From positions 744,001 through 808,000 of the forward strand of contig OZ251250.1 of assembly GCA_965240325.2 (NCBI GenBank): a stretch of DNA of 64,000 nucleotides. Direction: 5' to 3'. The translations under genes and the position numbers were made by a program. The notes beneath the pieces are model-generated. The model was not told where the DNA came from and ran no database searches. It worked only from the letters and a program-made list of their open reading frames with translations. This DNA comes from Rebecca billardiae RCC1528 (taxonomy: Eukaryota > Haptophyta). The first letter of the stretch is position 1. Each line of letters opens with the position of its first letter. Below are positions 30,222 through 38,874 of this stretch, piece by piece.

Positions 30222-33200
30222 TCACTGCGGCCGCCACCTGAGGCTGCTGCCGAGGGCGAGCAGGCTGCTGAGCAGTCCGGTCGTGCCGCCATCGCCGCCG
30301 TCTGCTGCCGCGCTCCCGTCACCGCCCACGCTCGCGCTCGCGCCCGCCGCCGCCGCCGCCGAGCGTGGCGCGGCGCCCCCCGCGCCGCCGTGCGTGCCTG
30401 CACCGCCGCCCTTCCGCGACTCCGGCTCCAGCGGGCGGTCGCAGTTGGGCTCGCCGTTCGAGGCGAGGTGGTGTGCGCGGCTGGCGGCGTTGGTGAGTAG
30501 AGGGTCATCGATGGCGTCGTCCAGCGCGCGCTGCACCCGTTGTCGGTGGGAGACGAGGGACATGGCGCGCCAGGTGATCTGCTCGCCCTCCGCCACCATC
30601 CGCGCGAGCTCCGCCTTGGTCGAGACGTTGTTGATCACGTTCAGATAGTCGCGAAGCGGCACGGTCGGCGAGAGGGTCACGTCGCCGAGCGTGTCCTGCA
30701 GGAAGACATGCGACCAGTCGACACCGAAGAACTCCGGACCAAGCCGCTGCGCGCGCATCAGCCGAAGTAGCTTGAGCATGTCCTCCTGCGAGCGAGCGCG
30801 TGGGAGGGGGGGCGGGCAGCGCGGGGCGGGTGCCCAAGGCCGCGCGTGAGACGGCCGTGAGACGCGCACGCGCGCGCCTGCCACGGGGTGCCGCGTGTGT
30901 GCGGCGCTCCCGCTCGGTGGCTGCCGGGGCGCGTGTGCGCGCGTGTGAGCGCGTGTGGCGCGTGTGCGCGCGTGCGGCGCGGTGCTGTGCGGTGCTGTGC
31001 GGTGCGGCGCGGTGCGGTGCGGTGCCGTGCGGTGCGGCGCGGTGCTTGTGCTGATGCCGCGCCCTCGGCCAGGGTTAGGGTTAGGGGCTAGGGTTGTGAT
31101 GGCCGCTCACCTTGAGCCAGACCTCGAGCGTGCTCAGAATGAAACCGCCGCGCCAGCCGCCGTTGCGCCGGCGCCACAGGTTGGGGTACCCATAGCTGCC
31201 CTCGGCCGCGTAGCAGAACGGCAGGATGTGCGGGTTCACCTGCGACACGATCGTGAAGTGCACGTTGAACATCTGCGAGAGCGCCTGCTTGGGCACGTCG
31301 AACTCGAACGAGCCGTCTCGCATCCGCACGACCTCGGCGCGCGGCGGCGGCGGCGGCGGCGGCGGCGGCGTGGCGCCCAGCTCGCAGGCCTCGGGCGCGG
31401 CGGCGGCGGCGGCCGCCGCCGCGTCGGCCGCCGGCTCGTTCTCGCGCTCGGCGCGCTCGGGCGGGCGCGACCCCGCCGCCGCGCCGACGCCGCCGCGCGC
31501 CGCCGCCCTCGCCGACGCCGCGCCCGAGGCCTGCGAGCTGGGCGCCGCGCCGCCGCCGCCGCCGAAGCCGCCGCCGCCGAGGGGTGGCGGCAGCGCACCG
31601 CTGTCCGACTCCACGCCCGGCCCCTCCGCGGACGGGCCGAGCTGCAGCGCGGGCCCGGGCGCGGAGGTGCCGCCCGCCGCCTCGACGAGGCTGAGGTCGT
31701 GGTCCTGGCACGTGCGCAGCGAGCCGTCCGCCAGCTTCTCCTGCAGCGCCACCGGCGGGATCAGCATCGGCACGCACGAGGACGCGCACACCGCAGAAGC
31801 GACCGTTACGTTGGGCGCGGTTACGTGGTTGAGCATCAACGGCGGCGCGCCCTTTGCGAGCCGCTTGTGCGGCGTGCACGTGATGGAGACGACGCGCCCC
31901 GAGATCAGGTACGCCTGCCGCCGGGGCGCGCGGGGCCGGCCGGGCGGCGCGGAGCGTGAGGGAGCCGGCGCCGGCGGCGGGGAGAAATGTGCGCGCACGC
32001 GGCGCACGGCGGGCGCCGGGCGCCGCGCCGGGCGCCGGCCGCGCCGCGCGCTCGCGGCGCGCGGCGCACCTCGCGGAAGGTGCAGCCCTTGGCGAACCAA
32101 TCCATGTGCCGCAAGAAGTCGGCCGTCTCGTACAGCACGCCGTGGCGCAGCAGCCGCTTCAGCTTCCACCAGTGCGAGCCGTGTAACGGGCCGTTACTCC
32201 CCTGCTCCCGAAACAGCCGGTCCAGCCCGTGCAGGTCTGCCAGCGCCTCCTCGTCGGTGCGGGTGGCGAGGAAGGCGGCGATCACGGCGCCGGCGGAGGT
32301 GCCGCAGATCACGCGGGGCAGCATGCGCCGCTCGAGCAGCGCGCGCACCACGCCGTAGTGGTAGCAGCCGAGCATCGCGCCGCCCGACAGCAGCAGCGCC
32401 GTGTTGCCGAAACCGACACGCGCCTGCTGCCAAAAGGGAAGGCATGCGGCGCGCGCGGCGGCGGAGGTGGCGCCCCACGCGCGCAGCGTCTCGAGGCACG
32501 CGCAGAGCTCGTCGTAGTACCGCTCGATCAGCTCCTTCGTGCCCACGTGCGTCTGCACGCGGCGCGCCGCGCGCAGTCAGGGCGGTGCCGGCGCATGGGC
32601 GGCGCGCTCGGCAGCCGCGCGGCGCGCGGCGCGCGCAAGGCAGCGGTGCGGCGCCGTGCGCGCGCGCGAGGAGGCGGCGGCGGCGGCGGCGGCGCGCGCG
32701 CGCGCGCGCACCTTGCAGTACAGCTCGGCGGACATGGTGCCCGCGTAGTTCTTCGCGAACGTCGGCAGCAACACGCTCTCCAGCTCAGCGATCGCCGCGC
32801 GCGATGGCTCGGCCGCTGCGCGCTCGCGCGCGTGCCGAAGCCGGCGCGTGACGGCCTGCACCTGCCGCCCTGCGCGCAGCCGCCAGGCGCGGAGGGCACC
32901 GCCCTTCAGCCACGCGCGGCCGCGCGGCCGCGCACGGCAGCGAAGCGCGCGGGCGGCGCGCGCGCGCTTGGACGCGCAGAGGCGCGCACGGTCGCGCGCG
33001 CACAGTTGTACGCGCGCGACTCAGGCTCGGACTTCCACACGTCGAGGCCCTCGAGCGCGTCGAGCTGCGTGCCCGCGCGGATCCACCCGTCGTACGACGA
33101 GCGGCGCATCAGCCGGTCGCGCCGCTTGTACCCCTCGACGCATACGCGCTCGACCGCGCGCACGGCGAGTCGCACGAGCCCGTATAGCAGCAGATCGCCG

Positions 33201-33367
33201 AGCAGGAGGGCGGAGAGGAAGCAGAGGAGCGGCACGCGGAGGACGGTGTACGTCCCGTAGCGCAGGCACAGCGGCGTGAGCACGCACACCAGCGTGAGGC
33301 TCGGGCCGGGCAGCTGCTCGGCGAAGAGCAAAGCCCACGCCCACAGCGGCGCGATCACACCCATCAT
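30222..33367 (-). CDS. Patatin-like triacylglycerol lipase, Sdp1/TGL3-4-5 type
   Basis: Five exons: 33367-33004, 32869-32712, 32552-32070, 31914-31111, 30785-30222 (790 aa). An N-terminal hydrophobic region (about 1-60) is followed by the DUF3336-type module ('SYDGWIRAGTQLD', 'YNWRQV' across the first intron) and the patatin domain: glycine loop 'LLLSGGAMLGCYHYG', nucleophile S260 in GTSAG, and catalytic D535 in 'MRDGSFEFD'. 'PLMLNHVTAPNVTVASAVCAS' is typical of the Sdp1/TGL group. A 110-residue Gly/Pro/Ala insert sits before the catalytic Asp. The family hydrolyses triacylglycerol on lipid droplets. Start uncertain: 33367 is the first in-frame ATG, but the frame is open upstream to a stop near 33525 and reads plausibly ('WTLRDALVRVRGL'), so an upstream exon may exist. 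Donors are GTGCG (three) and GTGAG (one). Confidence 0.9.
31071..31095 (+). repeat. Interstitial telomere-like TTAGGG repeats in lipase intron 4
   Basis: AGGGTTAGGGTTAGGGGCTAGGGTT: about four TTAGGG-type units, two perfect. They lie only 15 nt inside intron 4 from its 5' splice site (on the coding strand they read CCCTAA). The rest of the intron is a GGTGC/GGTGCGGCGC tandem run. Confidence 0.85.
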
Positions 33368-33774
33368 GATGGCTGTCGGCCACCCGCCCGCTTGCTTGCA
33401 GCGCTCGAGGTGACGGCGCCAAAGCGTGCGGCCGAGGGGCCACCTCGGCGGAGGGTGCGCGAGGCCTCGCACACGGACCAGCGCGTCGCGGAGCGTCCAC
33501 CGCCCGCTCGCGTGCTATGGCGCGCACTTCGTTCGGAATGCGCCTGCCGGCTGCCGCCGCCCACCGCCGCCGCTTGGTGGGAGCTGCTGCCGCCGGCGGC
33601 CGCGCAAAGGCCTCTCTCGAAGTTTTTTTCGCGCGCCGGACCAGCATATTCCGGATATCGAGGCAGCCGGCAGCCGTTGGAAGTTGGCCGCACGATGGCG
33701 AACGGGCCACTCGGGCCGTCGGCTAAGGCAGGCTCTCAGGCGTAGCTCTCTGAGGCTCGCTCCTCTCCGGCCCG
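33368..33774. promoter_or_regulatory. Head-to-head region, lipase / coiled-coil protein
   Basis: The 407 bp lie between the chosen divergent starts. Part of it (to about 33525) is open in the lipase frame and may be coding. An AT-rich island with CATATTCCGGATATCG at about 33645-33660 and a T-run (33624-33630) is the likeliest core promoter. Confidence 0.4.
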
Positions 33775-34575
33775 ATGGACTGGGCGGCGCCGAACGGCGA
33801 GCTGCTCGCGGTGGCTGAGCCGGCGGAGCGCCTCGCCAAGCACGGCTGGGAGCTCGCGCACAAGCTGGAGGCGGAGCGTGAGGCGAAGCGCGCGCGCGAG
33901 CGAGCGACCGAGACGAAGCTGCTGCTGCTCGCGGCGGAGCGGCGGGCGGCGCAGCGCGCACAGGCGTCGCGCGACGCCGCCGCGGCGCTCTCTGCCGCCC
34001 CGACGCCCGCCCCGCGCCTCGACCACCTCCGCGCGCGCGCGGACCTCGCCGCGCGCACGCTGCACAACCGCGAGCGCGCGCTGGCCACGGGCAATGACCA
34101 CGACCTGGCGCGCGGCGGCGCGCGCGCTCGGGACCTGGAGCTCGCGCGGCGCGCGCGCGAGCTGGACGTGCGCTTCGCGCAGATGGACCTCGCCGCGGAG
34201 CAGCGCCGGCTCGACTGCGCGCGCGGCGAGCCTCGCGGCGCCGCGCACGCCGCGCGCGCGCGCGCCGCGGTCCAAGCCGCCGCGCCACCGCCGCCGCCGC
34301 CGCCACGCGCGCAGTCGCTCGCGCTGATTTACGGCGAGCACGCGGACATCTGGTCGGCGCCGGACATGCGCGAGCGTCTGGGAGACAATCTCGCGAAGCT
34401 GCCCGAGCGCGGCGCCCCGCCCGTCGGCGGTGGCGGCCCAGCCAAGGCCGTCGGCGGCCCACTGCCCGGCGCGCGCGCCCCGGCCGTCGTCCGCGACTTT
34501 GGCGAGGCGCCCACGGGGCTGCACCACTCGCTTGGGCCGGGGCCGGGGTACTGGGAGCTCGGTGACAAGGCGTAG
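33775..34575 (+). CDS. Unknown Ala/Arg-rich coiled-coil protein
   Basis: Single exon, 266 aa. Residues 14-70 and 80-165 are dominated by Ala, Arg, Glu and Leu in heptad-like order ('AERLAKHGWELAHKLEAERE'), predicting two long helices or a coiled coil. A Pro run, then a C-terminal tail with 'IYGEHADIWSAPDMRERLG' and a Gly/Pro-rich end follow. No signal peptide, TM helix or catalytic motif. I do not recognise the family. The open frame and its head-to-head position with the lipase gene support a real gene; Arg/Ala richness at this GC content also makes chance open frames easier, so confidence is moderate. Confidence 0.65.
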   Translation: MDWAAPNGELLAVAEPAERLAKHGWELAHKLEAEREAKRARERATETKLLLLAAERRAAQRAQASRDAAAALSAAPTPAPRLDHLRARADLAARTLHNRERALATGNDHDLARGGARARDLELARRARELDVRFAQMDLAAEQRRLDCARGEPRGAAHAARARAAVQAAAPPPPPPPRAQSLALIYGEHADIWSAPDMRERLGDNLAKLPERGAPPVGGGGPAKAVGGPLPGARAPAVVRDFGEAPTGLHHSLGPGPGYWELGDKA

Positions 34576-34992
34576 CGCCGGCGGAGCTTTCGGCGTGCGT
34601 AATCGGAGCTGACGGCGGGGCGACGGCGGCGCCCGGGCCCTGTCGGAACGGTCCCGGTTGACCGACGACATTTGGTGCGGTACAGTTTACTAAGAATAAG
34701 AGACGCACATGTACAGCTCAGGCAGGCGGCGAGATTGGCGCGCGCCAACTGTCACCGCCCATGAAGCCGTCGCGCGCGCCGATGGTAGCAGCGCAGTCCT
34801 GCGGTGCGGTATGTTTCCCGGACTATATATACGATAATTTCTGCGCGCGAGATCAGATCACAGGACCCCGGCCGGACGCAGTCACGCAGAAGAAGTCTAC
34901 TCCAGTCTCCATGCATGCGGCATCCCACCCTTCGATCCTTGATGCGCATGCATGCAGCGCGCACCCACCGCTCGGCGGTGGACCGGTGGCTG
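34576..34992. promoter_or_regulatory. Upstream region of glycosyltransferase-like gene with repeat copy 2 and TATA-like box
   Basis: Contains dispersed repeat copy 2 (34681-34772) and then a TATA-like GGACTATATATACGATA at about 34818-34834. Transcription from that box would begin near 34850-34860, so the in-frame ATG at 34804 would be left out and the ATGs at 34915-34993 become the candidates. Confidence 0.5.
34681..34772 (-). repeat. Dispersed ~85-bp repeat, copy 2
   Basis: The reverse complement matches copy 1 (14806-14890) nearly base for base, with short insertions. It includes the shared CTTATTCTTAGTAAACTGTA end and the CGACGGCTTCAT end. Its middle contains a perfect palindrome TTGGCGCGCGCCAA. 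It lies about 140-220 bp upstream of the glycosyltransferase-like start. Confidence 0.92.
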
Positions 34993-37125
34993 ATGGGCCG
35001 CCACGACTCGGCGTCGGTGCTGCTGCTGCTGGGCGTGGTCGGCGCGAACCTCGGCCCCGCAACGAGCGCCCGCGACTCATCGCCTCGCGAAGGCGCCCAC
35101 TCGGCCACCGACGACGACCACATGCCGCCATGCGCCGTCGCGGCGGTGAGTCACGCCGAGCTGGCCGCCGTGACGGCCGCGCGCGCGCGGGAGCGCGGCA
35201 GCCCGCTCGAGGTGCTGCTGAGCCGCGCGGCGTCGGCGCACGCGATCGAAAGGCTCGACAGGCGCCCCCGGTACAAGTCCTCCTTCCTGCCCAAGGAGGC
35301 GCTGCTCACGCTCAAAGGGCTCGAGGCGCACGTGCGCGCGCGCAGCGGCTGCGCGCCGCGCGCGCGCTGGGCGCTGGCGTGCCCCGCGCAGGGCAGCTGG
35401 CTCGGCAGCAGCGGGATCGCGGCGGTGTTCGAGGCGGTGCGCAGGGCGGAGGTGCTGCGCGACCCCGCCTTCTGCAACGCCACCTTCCTCCACTTCGCCT
35501 GGCCGGGCCACATGAACACACCGGGCGCGGACCTGCAGCATTACGAATTCGTCAAAACGGCACTGAGCGACGCGGCGCGGCGGCTGGGCGGCGGGCCGCG
35601 GCTGCAGCTGCTCGCGTACGACCACGCGGTGCGGCGGTCGATGGGCTTCGGCGCGGGCTTCCAGGACTTCCTCTACGCCGAGTTCGCGCTGCGCTCCCCC
35701 TGCGCGCCGGAGGTGGAGCGCACGTGCGGGGTCGACCTGGGAGAGGGCGGCGGGCGCAGGCTCAGCCTCTCCACTCTGCCGCTCTCGCGCGCGGGGGCGG
35801 CGCGCGCGAAGGAGGGCGCGCGGCGGCGGCTGCGCGCCGCGCGCAAGCCGACAGCCTCGCGCGCGGTGGCCACTGCTGCCGCGCGCCGGAGCCGCGGCCG
35901 GCGGCGCCGGCGCCGGCTCGGCCCCCCGCCGGCGGCGCAAGCGAACCCACGCGACTCGAACTCGAACTCGAACTCGAGCGAGAGCCAAGCGCGCGCGCAG
36001 CACACCTTGCACGTGGAGCGCATGCTGCCTCCCGAGCGTGTGCTCGCGACGCTCGGCCGGCCGCTGGAGCGCATGCCCCGGCCGCAGCTGCTCGCGTGGA
36101 GCCAGGCCGAGCGCTTCCTCAACCAGAAGGAGCCCGAGCTGACGAAACTGGGGACCCTGTGCCGGCTGAGCAGCAGTTACGAGCGAGCGCGCCAGCTGGT
36201 GCCGCTGGCGACGCCCTTCCGAGCTGGGGAGGCGGGGCTGCTCAACGTGGTGGTGCACGTACGCGCTGGGCCGGGCTCACGCTCCGTCCCCGAGGCCGCC
36301 TTCGTCCCCGCACTCCAAGCGATCGCCGAGCGCGTGCACGCGTTTGCGAGCGCGCGCGCGCGCGAGGGTGCCGCGGCAGCCGACACGCTCGACGGCGGCG
36401 GCAGCGCGGGCACGGGGCGGGAGCAGCGTGCAGCGGTGCGGCTGCACGTGCACGTGGTGCACGAGTACGACGACGGCGCGTGCTGCGGTGTGCTCGAGGC
36501 GTGGGCGCGCGAGTGGGCCGCCAACGCGAGCGCAGCGCAGCCGCGGCAGCAGCAGCGGCAGCTGCCGCCCCCCTCCACCGATCCAGGCGCGCCCGTAGCG
36601 CCGCCGCACTCCCCGCCACCGCCATGGCCGCCGCCGTTCGGGCTCTCCCTGTTCGCGCACGTGCGGCCAAAGCGGCACCTGATGTACCACGCGATGTGGC
36701 GCGCGGACGTGCTGCTCGGCAGCGACTCCAAGATCCCGCACACGGTGGCTCAGCTCTCGCCGTGGCCGTGGGTGGCGGTGGACGGCACGGCGCGCGCCGA
36801 GGTGCAGGGCGCTCAGGGGGGCGTGCCGACGGTGCGCGCGGCGCGGCTGCCGTGGCTGCCGTGCGGCGCGGAGGCGTACCTCTGCGCGCAGATCGAGTCA
36901 CGGACGTCCCTCGCCGACGCAGCCAAGTGCGCCAACGACGGCACCAGCGCGGCGGGCGCGCAGGGCAGCCGCTTCAAGCGCAGCTTCTGCGCACGGCCCG
37001 AGGTGGGGACGCCTGGCGGCGCGGCCTCGCTCGAGGCCGCGCTCAGCGACGAGCGGCTGGCGGCCATGCTGGAGAGGCGGCAGCCGCTGCCACCGTCAAG
37101 GTGCGACGCGCGGCGGCGGAGGTAG
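34993..37125 (+). CDS. Secreted/type II membrane glycosyltransferase-like protein (tentative)
   Basis: Single exon, 710 aa from this ATG. The start was chosen because 'MGRHDSASVLLLLGVV' forms a signal peptide/anchor and the upstream ATG at 34804 precedes a TATA-like box; in-frame ATGs at 34915, 34942 and 34948 are alternatives. The lumenal part has conserved-looking blocks: 'FLHFAWPGHMNT' (around residue 170), 'LLNVVVHVRAGPGSRSVPE' (around 420) and 'ADVLLGSDSKIPHTVAQLSP' (around 575). These recall the VHVRxGD and 'SDVLLMGxSSFSHVxA' motifs of fucosyltransferase-like GT-B enzymes. Between them lie a basic low-complexity linker with Ser-Asn repeats and a Pro-rich linker. Glycosyltransferase assignment is an inference from these motifs only. 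Confidence 0.6.
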   Translation: MGRHDSASVLLLLGVVGANLGPATSARDSSPREGAHSATDDDHMPPCAVAAVSHAELAAVTAARARERGSPLEVLLSRAASAHAIERLDRRPRYKSSFLPKEALLTLKGLEAHVRARSGCAPRARWALACPAQGSWLGSSGIAAVFEAVRRAEVLRDPAFCNATFLHFAWPGHMNTPGADLQHYEFVKTALSDAARRLGGGPRLQLLAYDHAVRRSMGFGAGFQDFLYAEFALRSPCAPEVERTCGVDLGEGGGRRLSLSTLPLSRAGAARAKEGARRRLRAARKPTASRAVATAAARRSRGRRRRRRLGPPPAAQANPRDSNSNSNSSESQARAQHTLHVERMLPPERVLATLGRPLERMPRPQLLAWSQAERFLNQKEPELTKLGTLCRLSSSYERARQLVPLATPFRAGEAGLLNVVVHVRAGPGSRSVPEAAFVPALQAIAERVHAFASARAREGAAAADTLDGGGSAGTGREQRAAVRLHVHVVHEYDDGACCGVLEAWAREWAANASAAQPRQQQRQLPPPSTDPGAPVAPPHSPPPPWPPPFGLSLFAHVRPKRHLMYHAMWRADVLLGSDSKIPHTVAQLSPWPWVAVDGTARAEVQGAQGGVPTVRAARLPWLPCGAEAYLCAQIESRTSLADAAKCANDGTSAAGAQGSRFKRSFCARPEVGTPGGAASLEAALSDERLAAMLERRQPLPPSRCDARRRR

Positions 37126-37250
37126 ACTGTGCAGGCAACGGCCCGATGTGCCATGTGGACGCCGCGCGCCGCGCGCCAATGTGACTGTGAGCCTGTGCGT
37201 CAGTAAACCTCCGTACCGTAGGGGCGTCAGCGTGCCCGCTGACTGGCACG

Positions 37251-38147
37251 ATGCCGCCGACCGCCTTCATGCCCCGCGCAGTGCTGGACGCGCGCGTGCG
37301 GGAGGCGCAGGGCCTGGGCGTGGCCATGGGCAGCGTGGACCTGGCAAGCCTGGTGCTTGCCACGCAGCTCTTCCTCGCGCCGCGCCCCGAGCGCCCCGCC
37401 CTCTACGTCGAGTGGGGCGCGGGCGGCAGCACGCGGCTCGTGCTCCGCACGACCAACGCGACGGTCCACTCGCTCGACTCGTCGAGCGCGTGGCTGCAGG
37501 CGGTGGCGACGAACCTCAGCGACGCCGAGCGCGCGCGGTACCACCCGCACCTCGCCGACATCGGCACGGTGCAGGCGTGGGGCCGGCCGACTGCGCCGCC
37601 GCCGCGCAGCGCGCGCAACCTCACGAGCACAGCCAGGCAAAAGCGCGCGCAGCTGAGCATCCGGCAGATGGCGAAGATGTACGCGCGCGGGTTCGGCGAG
37701 GCGCTCGAGCGCGCGGACGTGGTGCTCATCGACGGGCGCTGGCGCGTGCGCTGCGCCCTCGAGGCCTACCGCCGCGCGCGCGAGGGCGCCCTCATCATGG
37801 TGCACGACTTCTTCTCGCGGAATTCTTACGCCTCCGTCTCCGCGCTCTTCCAGCGGCTGGTGGTGAGGCGGCAGCAGGCGGCGGCGGCGGACGCGGCGCA
37901 CGGCCGCGCGGAGGCGCCGGCGGCGTGGGAGATGGTCGGGCTCGGCGGCGTGCCCAAGAGCGGACACGTCCCGGCGCACGGCGACCTGGCTCTCTTCATG
38001 CAGCGGCGCGGCCAGACGAGGATGCCAGAGACGGCGGTCGCGGCGATGACGAGCTTCTTCGAGACGCAGGCGCAGCGGCGGCGGCGGCGCGGGCGGCGGC
38101 GCGGGCTGGGGGAGGCGGGCGAGGCGGGTGGGGCCGGTGGGTCGTGA
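37251..38147 (+). CDS. Class I SAM-methyltransferase-like protein
   Basis: Single exon, 298 aa. Rossmann-type signature near residue 50: 'YVEWGAGGSTRLVLR' (motif I), then 'VHSLDSSSAWLQAV' (acidic end of beta-2). Near residue 160 'ADVVLIDGRWRVRCALEAY' matches motif IV with the DGR trio seen in uncharacterised algal and plant methyltransferase-like proteins, followed by 'GALIMVHDFFSRNSYASV'. No signal peptide; a basic Arg/Gly-rich tail ends the protein. Substrate unknown. It lies 125 bp after the glycosyltransferase-like gene on the same strand, which may reflect a common surface-glycan theme but proves nothing. Confidence 0.75.
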   Translation: MPPTAFMPRAVLDARVREAQGLGVAMGSVDLASLVLATQLFLAPRPERPALYVEWGAGGSTRLVLRTTNATVHSLDSSSAWLQAVATNLSDAERARYHPHLADIGTVQAWGRPTAPPPRSARNLTSTARQKRAQLSIRQMAKMYARGFGEALERADVVLIDGRWRVRCALEAYRRAREGALIMVHDFFSRNSYASVSALFQRLVVRRQQAAAADAAHGRAEAPAAWEMVGLGGVPKSGHVPAHGDLALFMQRRGQTRMPETAVAAMTSFFETQAQRRRRRGRRRGLGEAGEAGGAGGS

Positions 38148-38874
38148 CGCGGCGGCATATCGTCGGCGATGGCGTTGTCACGTAGTAGTGCCGAGTGCGC
38201 TGCGCTGTCTCGATGAGTTATTGAGTAGGCCGGCGCGGCCGGCTGGCGGCCTCGGCCGGCTCGGCGGCTCAGTGGCAGGGGTCCAAACCGAAGCCCGAGA
38301 CAGCGCCGCCGCCGGGGCGAGCCGGCGGGCCTTGGAGGCCCGGGCGCCGCGCGACACGGGCCCGCGCATCATATCCGCTGCAGCCGCGGTGCCCGACGGC
38401 TGACGCAGGCCGACGGAGTCGGACGGGGCCGGGTCCGACGACGGCGGGTGCCTGCGTGACTCCGCTCACTCATAAGGTCCGCGGGCGCGGTCACGGCGGT
38501 GGGCCGTCAGCGGCGTGGCCGCGGGGCCGCCCACGGCCGCATATCATCAGTATGCGCACGCACGAATTCGTCGACGATCATCATCATATATCATCGATCG
38601 TCAGGCGATCATCACATCATCTGATTCTGAGATGATCTGAATGATGACGCGACGATATAATATAATTTATTAATGATATATATATATAATATAATAATGA
38701 CGACTACACTCTCAGGCTCGATCTCTCTCGGCCTCTGTCTCTCTCTCTCACTCTAAATATTCTACTAGCTAGTCAGTAGTAGAGCGCATCAGTCAGCAGC
38801 AGTACTCAGGCAGACAGTCTTAGTCAGTGAGCCGTAGTCAGCAGCAAGACGGCGGCGGGCAGCCGCGGGCGCTG
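38148..38874. other. Intergenic between convergent genes, AT-rich and microsatellite-rich
   Basis: About 730 bp. The first half is GC-rich without a gene. From 38555 to 38830 the DNA becomes AT-rich, with ATCATCATATATCATCGATC-like stretches, (TA)n runs at 38655-38698 and a CTCTCTCTCT run at about 38735-38750. Confidence 0.6.

Noticed and set aside
34804-34992. Start of the glycosyltransferase-like gene at the ATG at 34804
   Set aside because: A TATA-like box lies at about 34818-34834, downstream of this ATG, and the signal peptide begins only at 34993.
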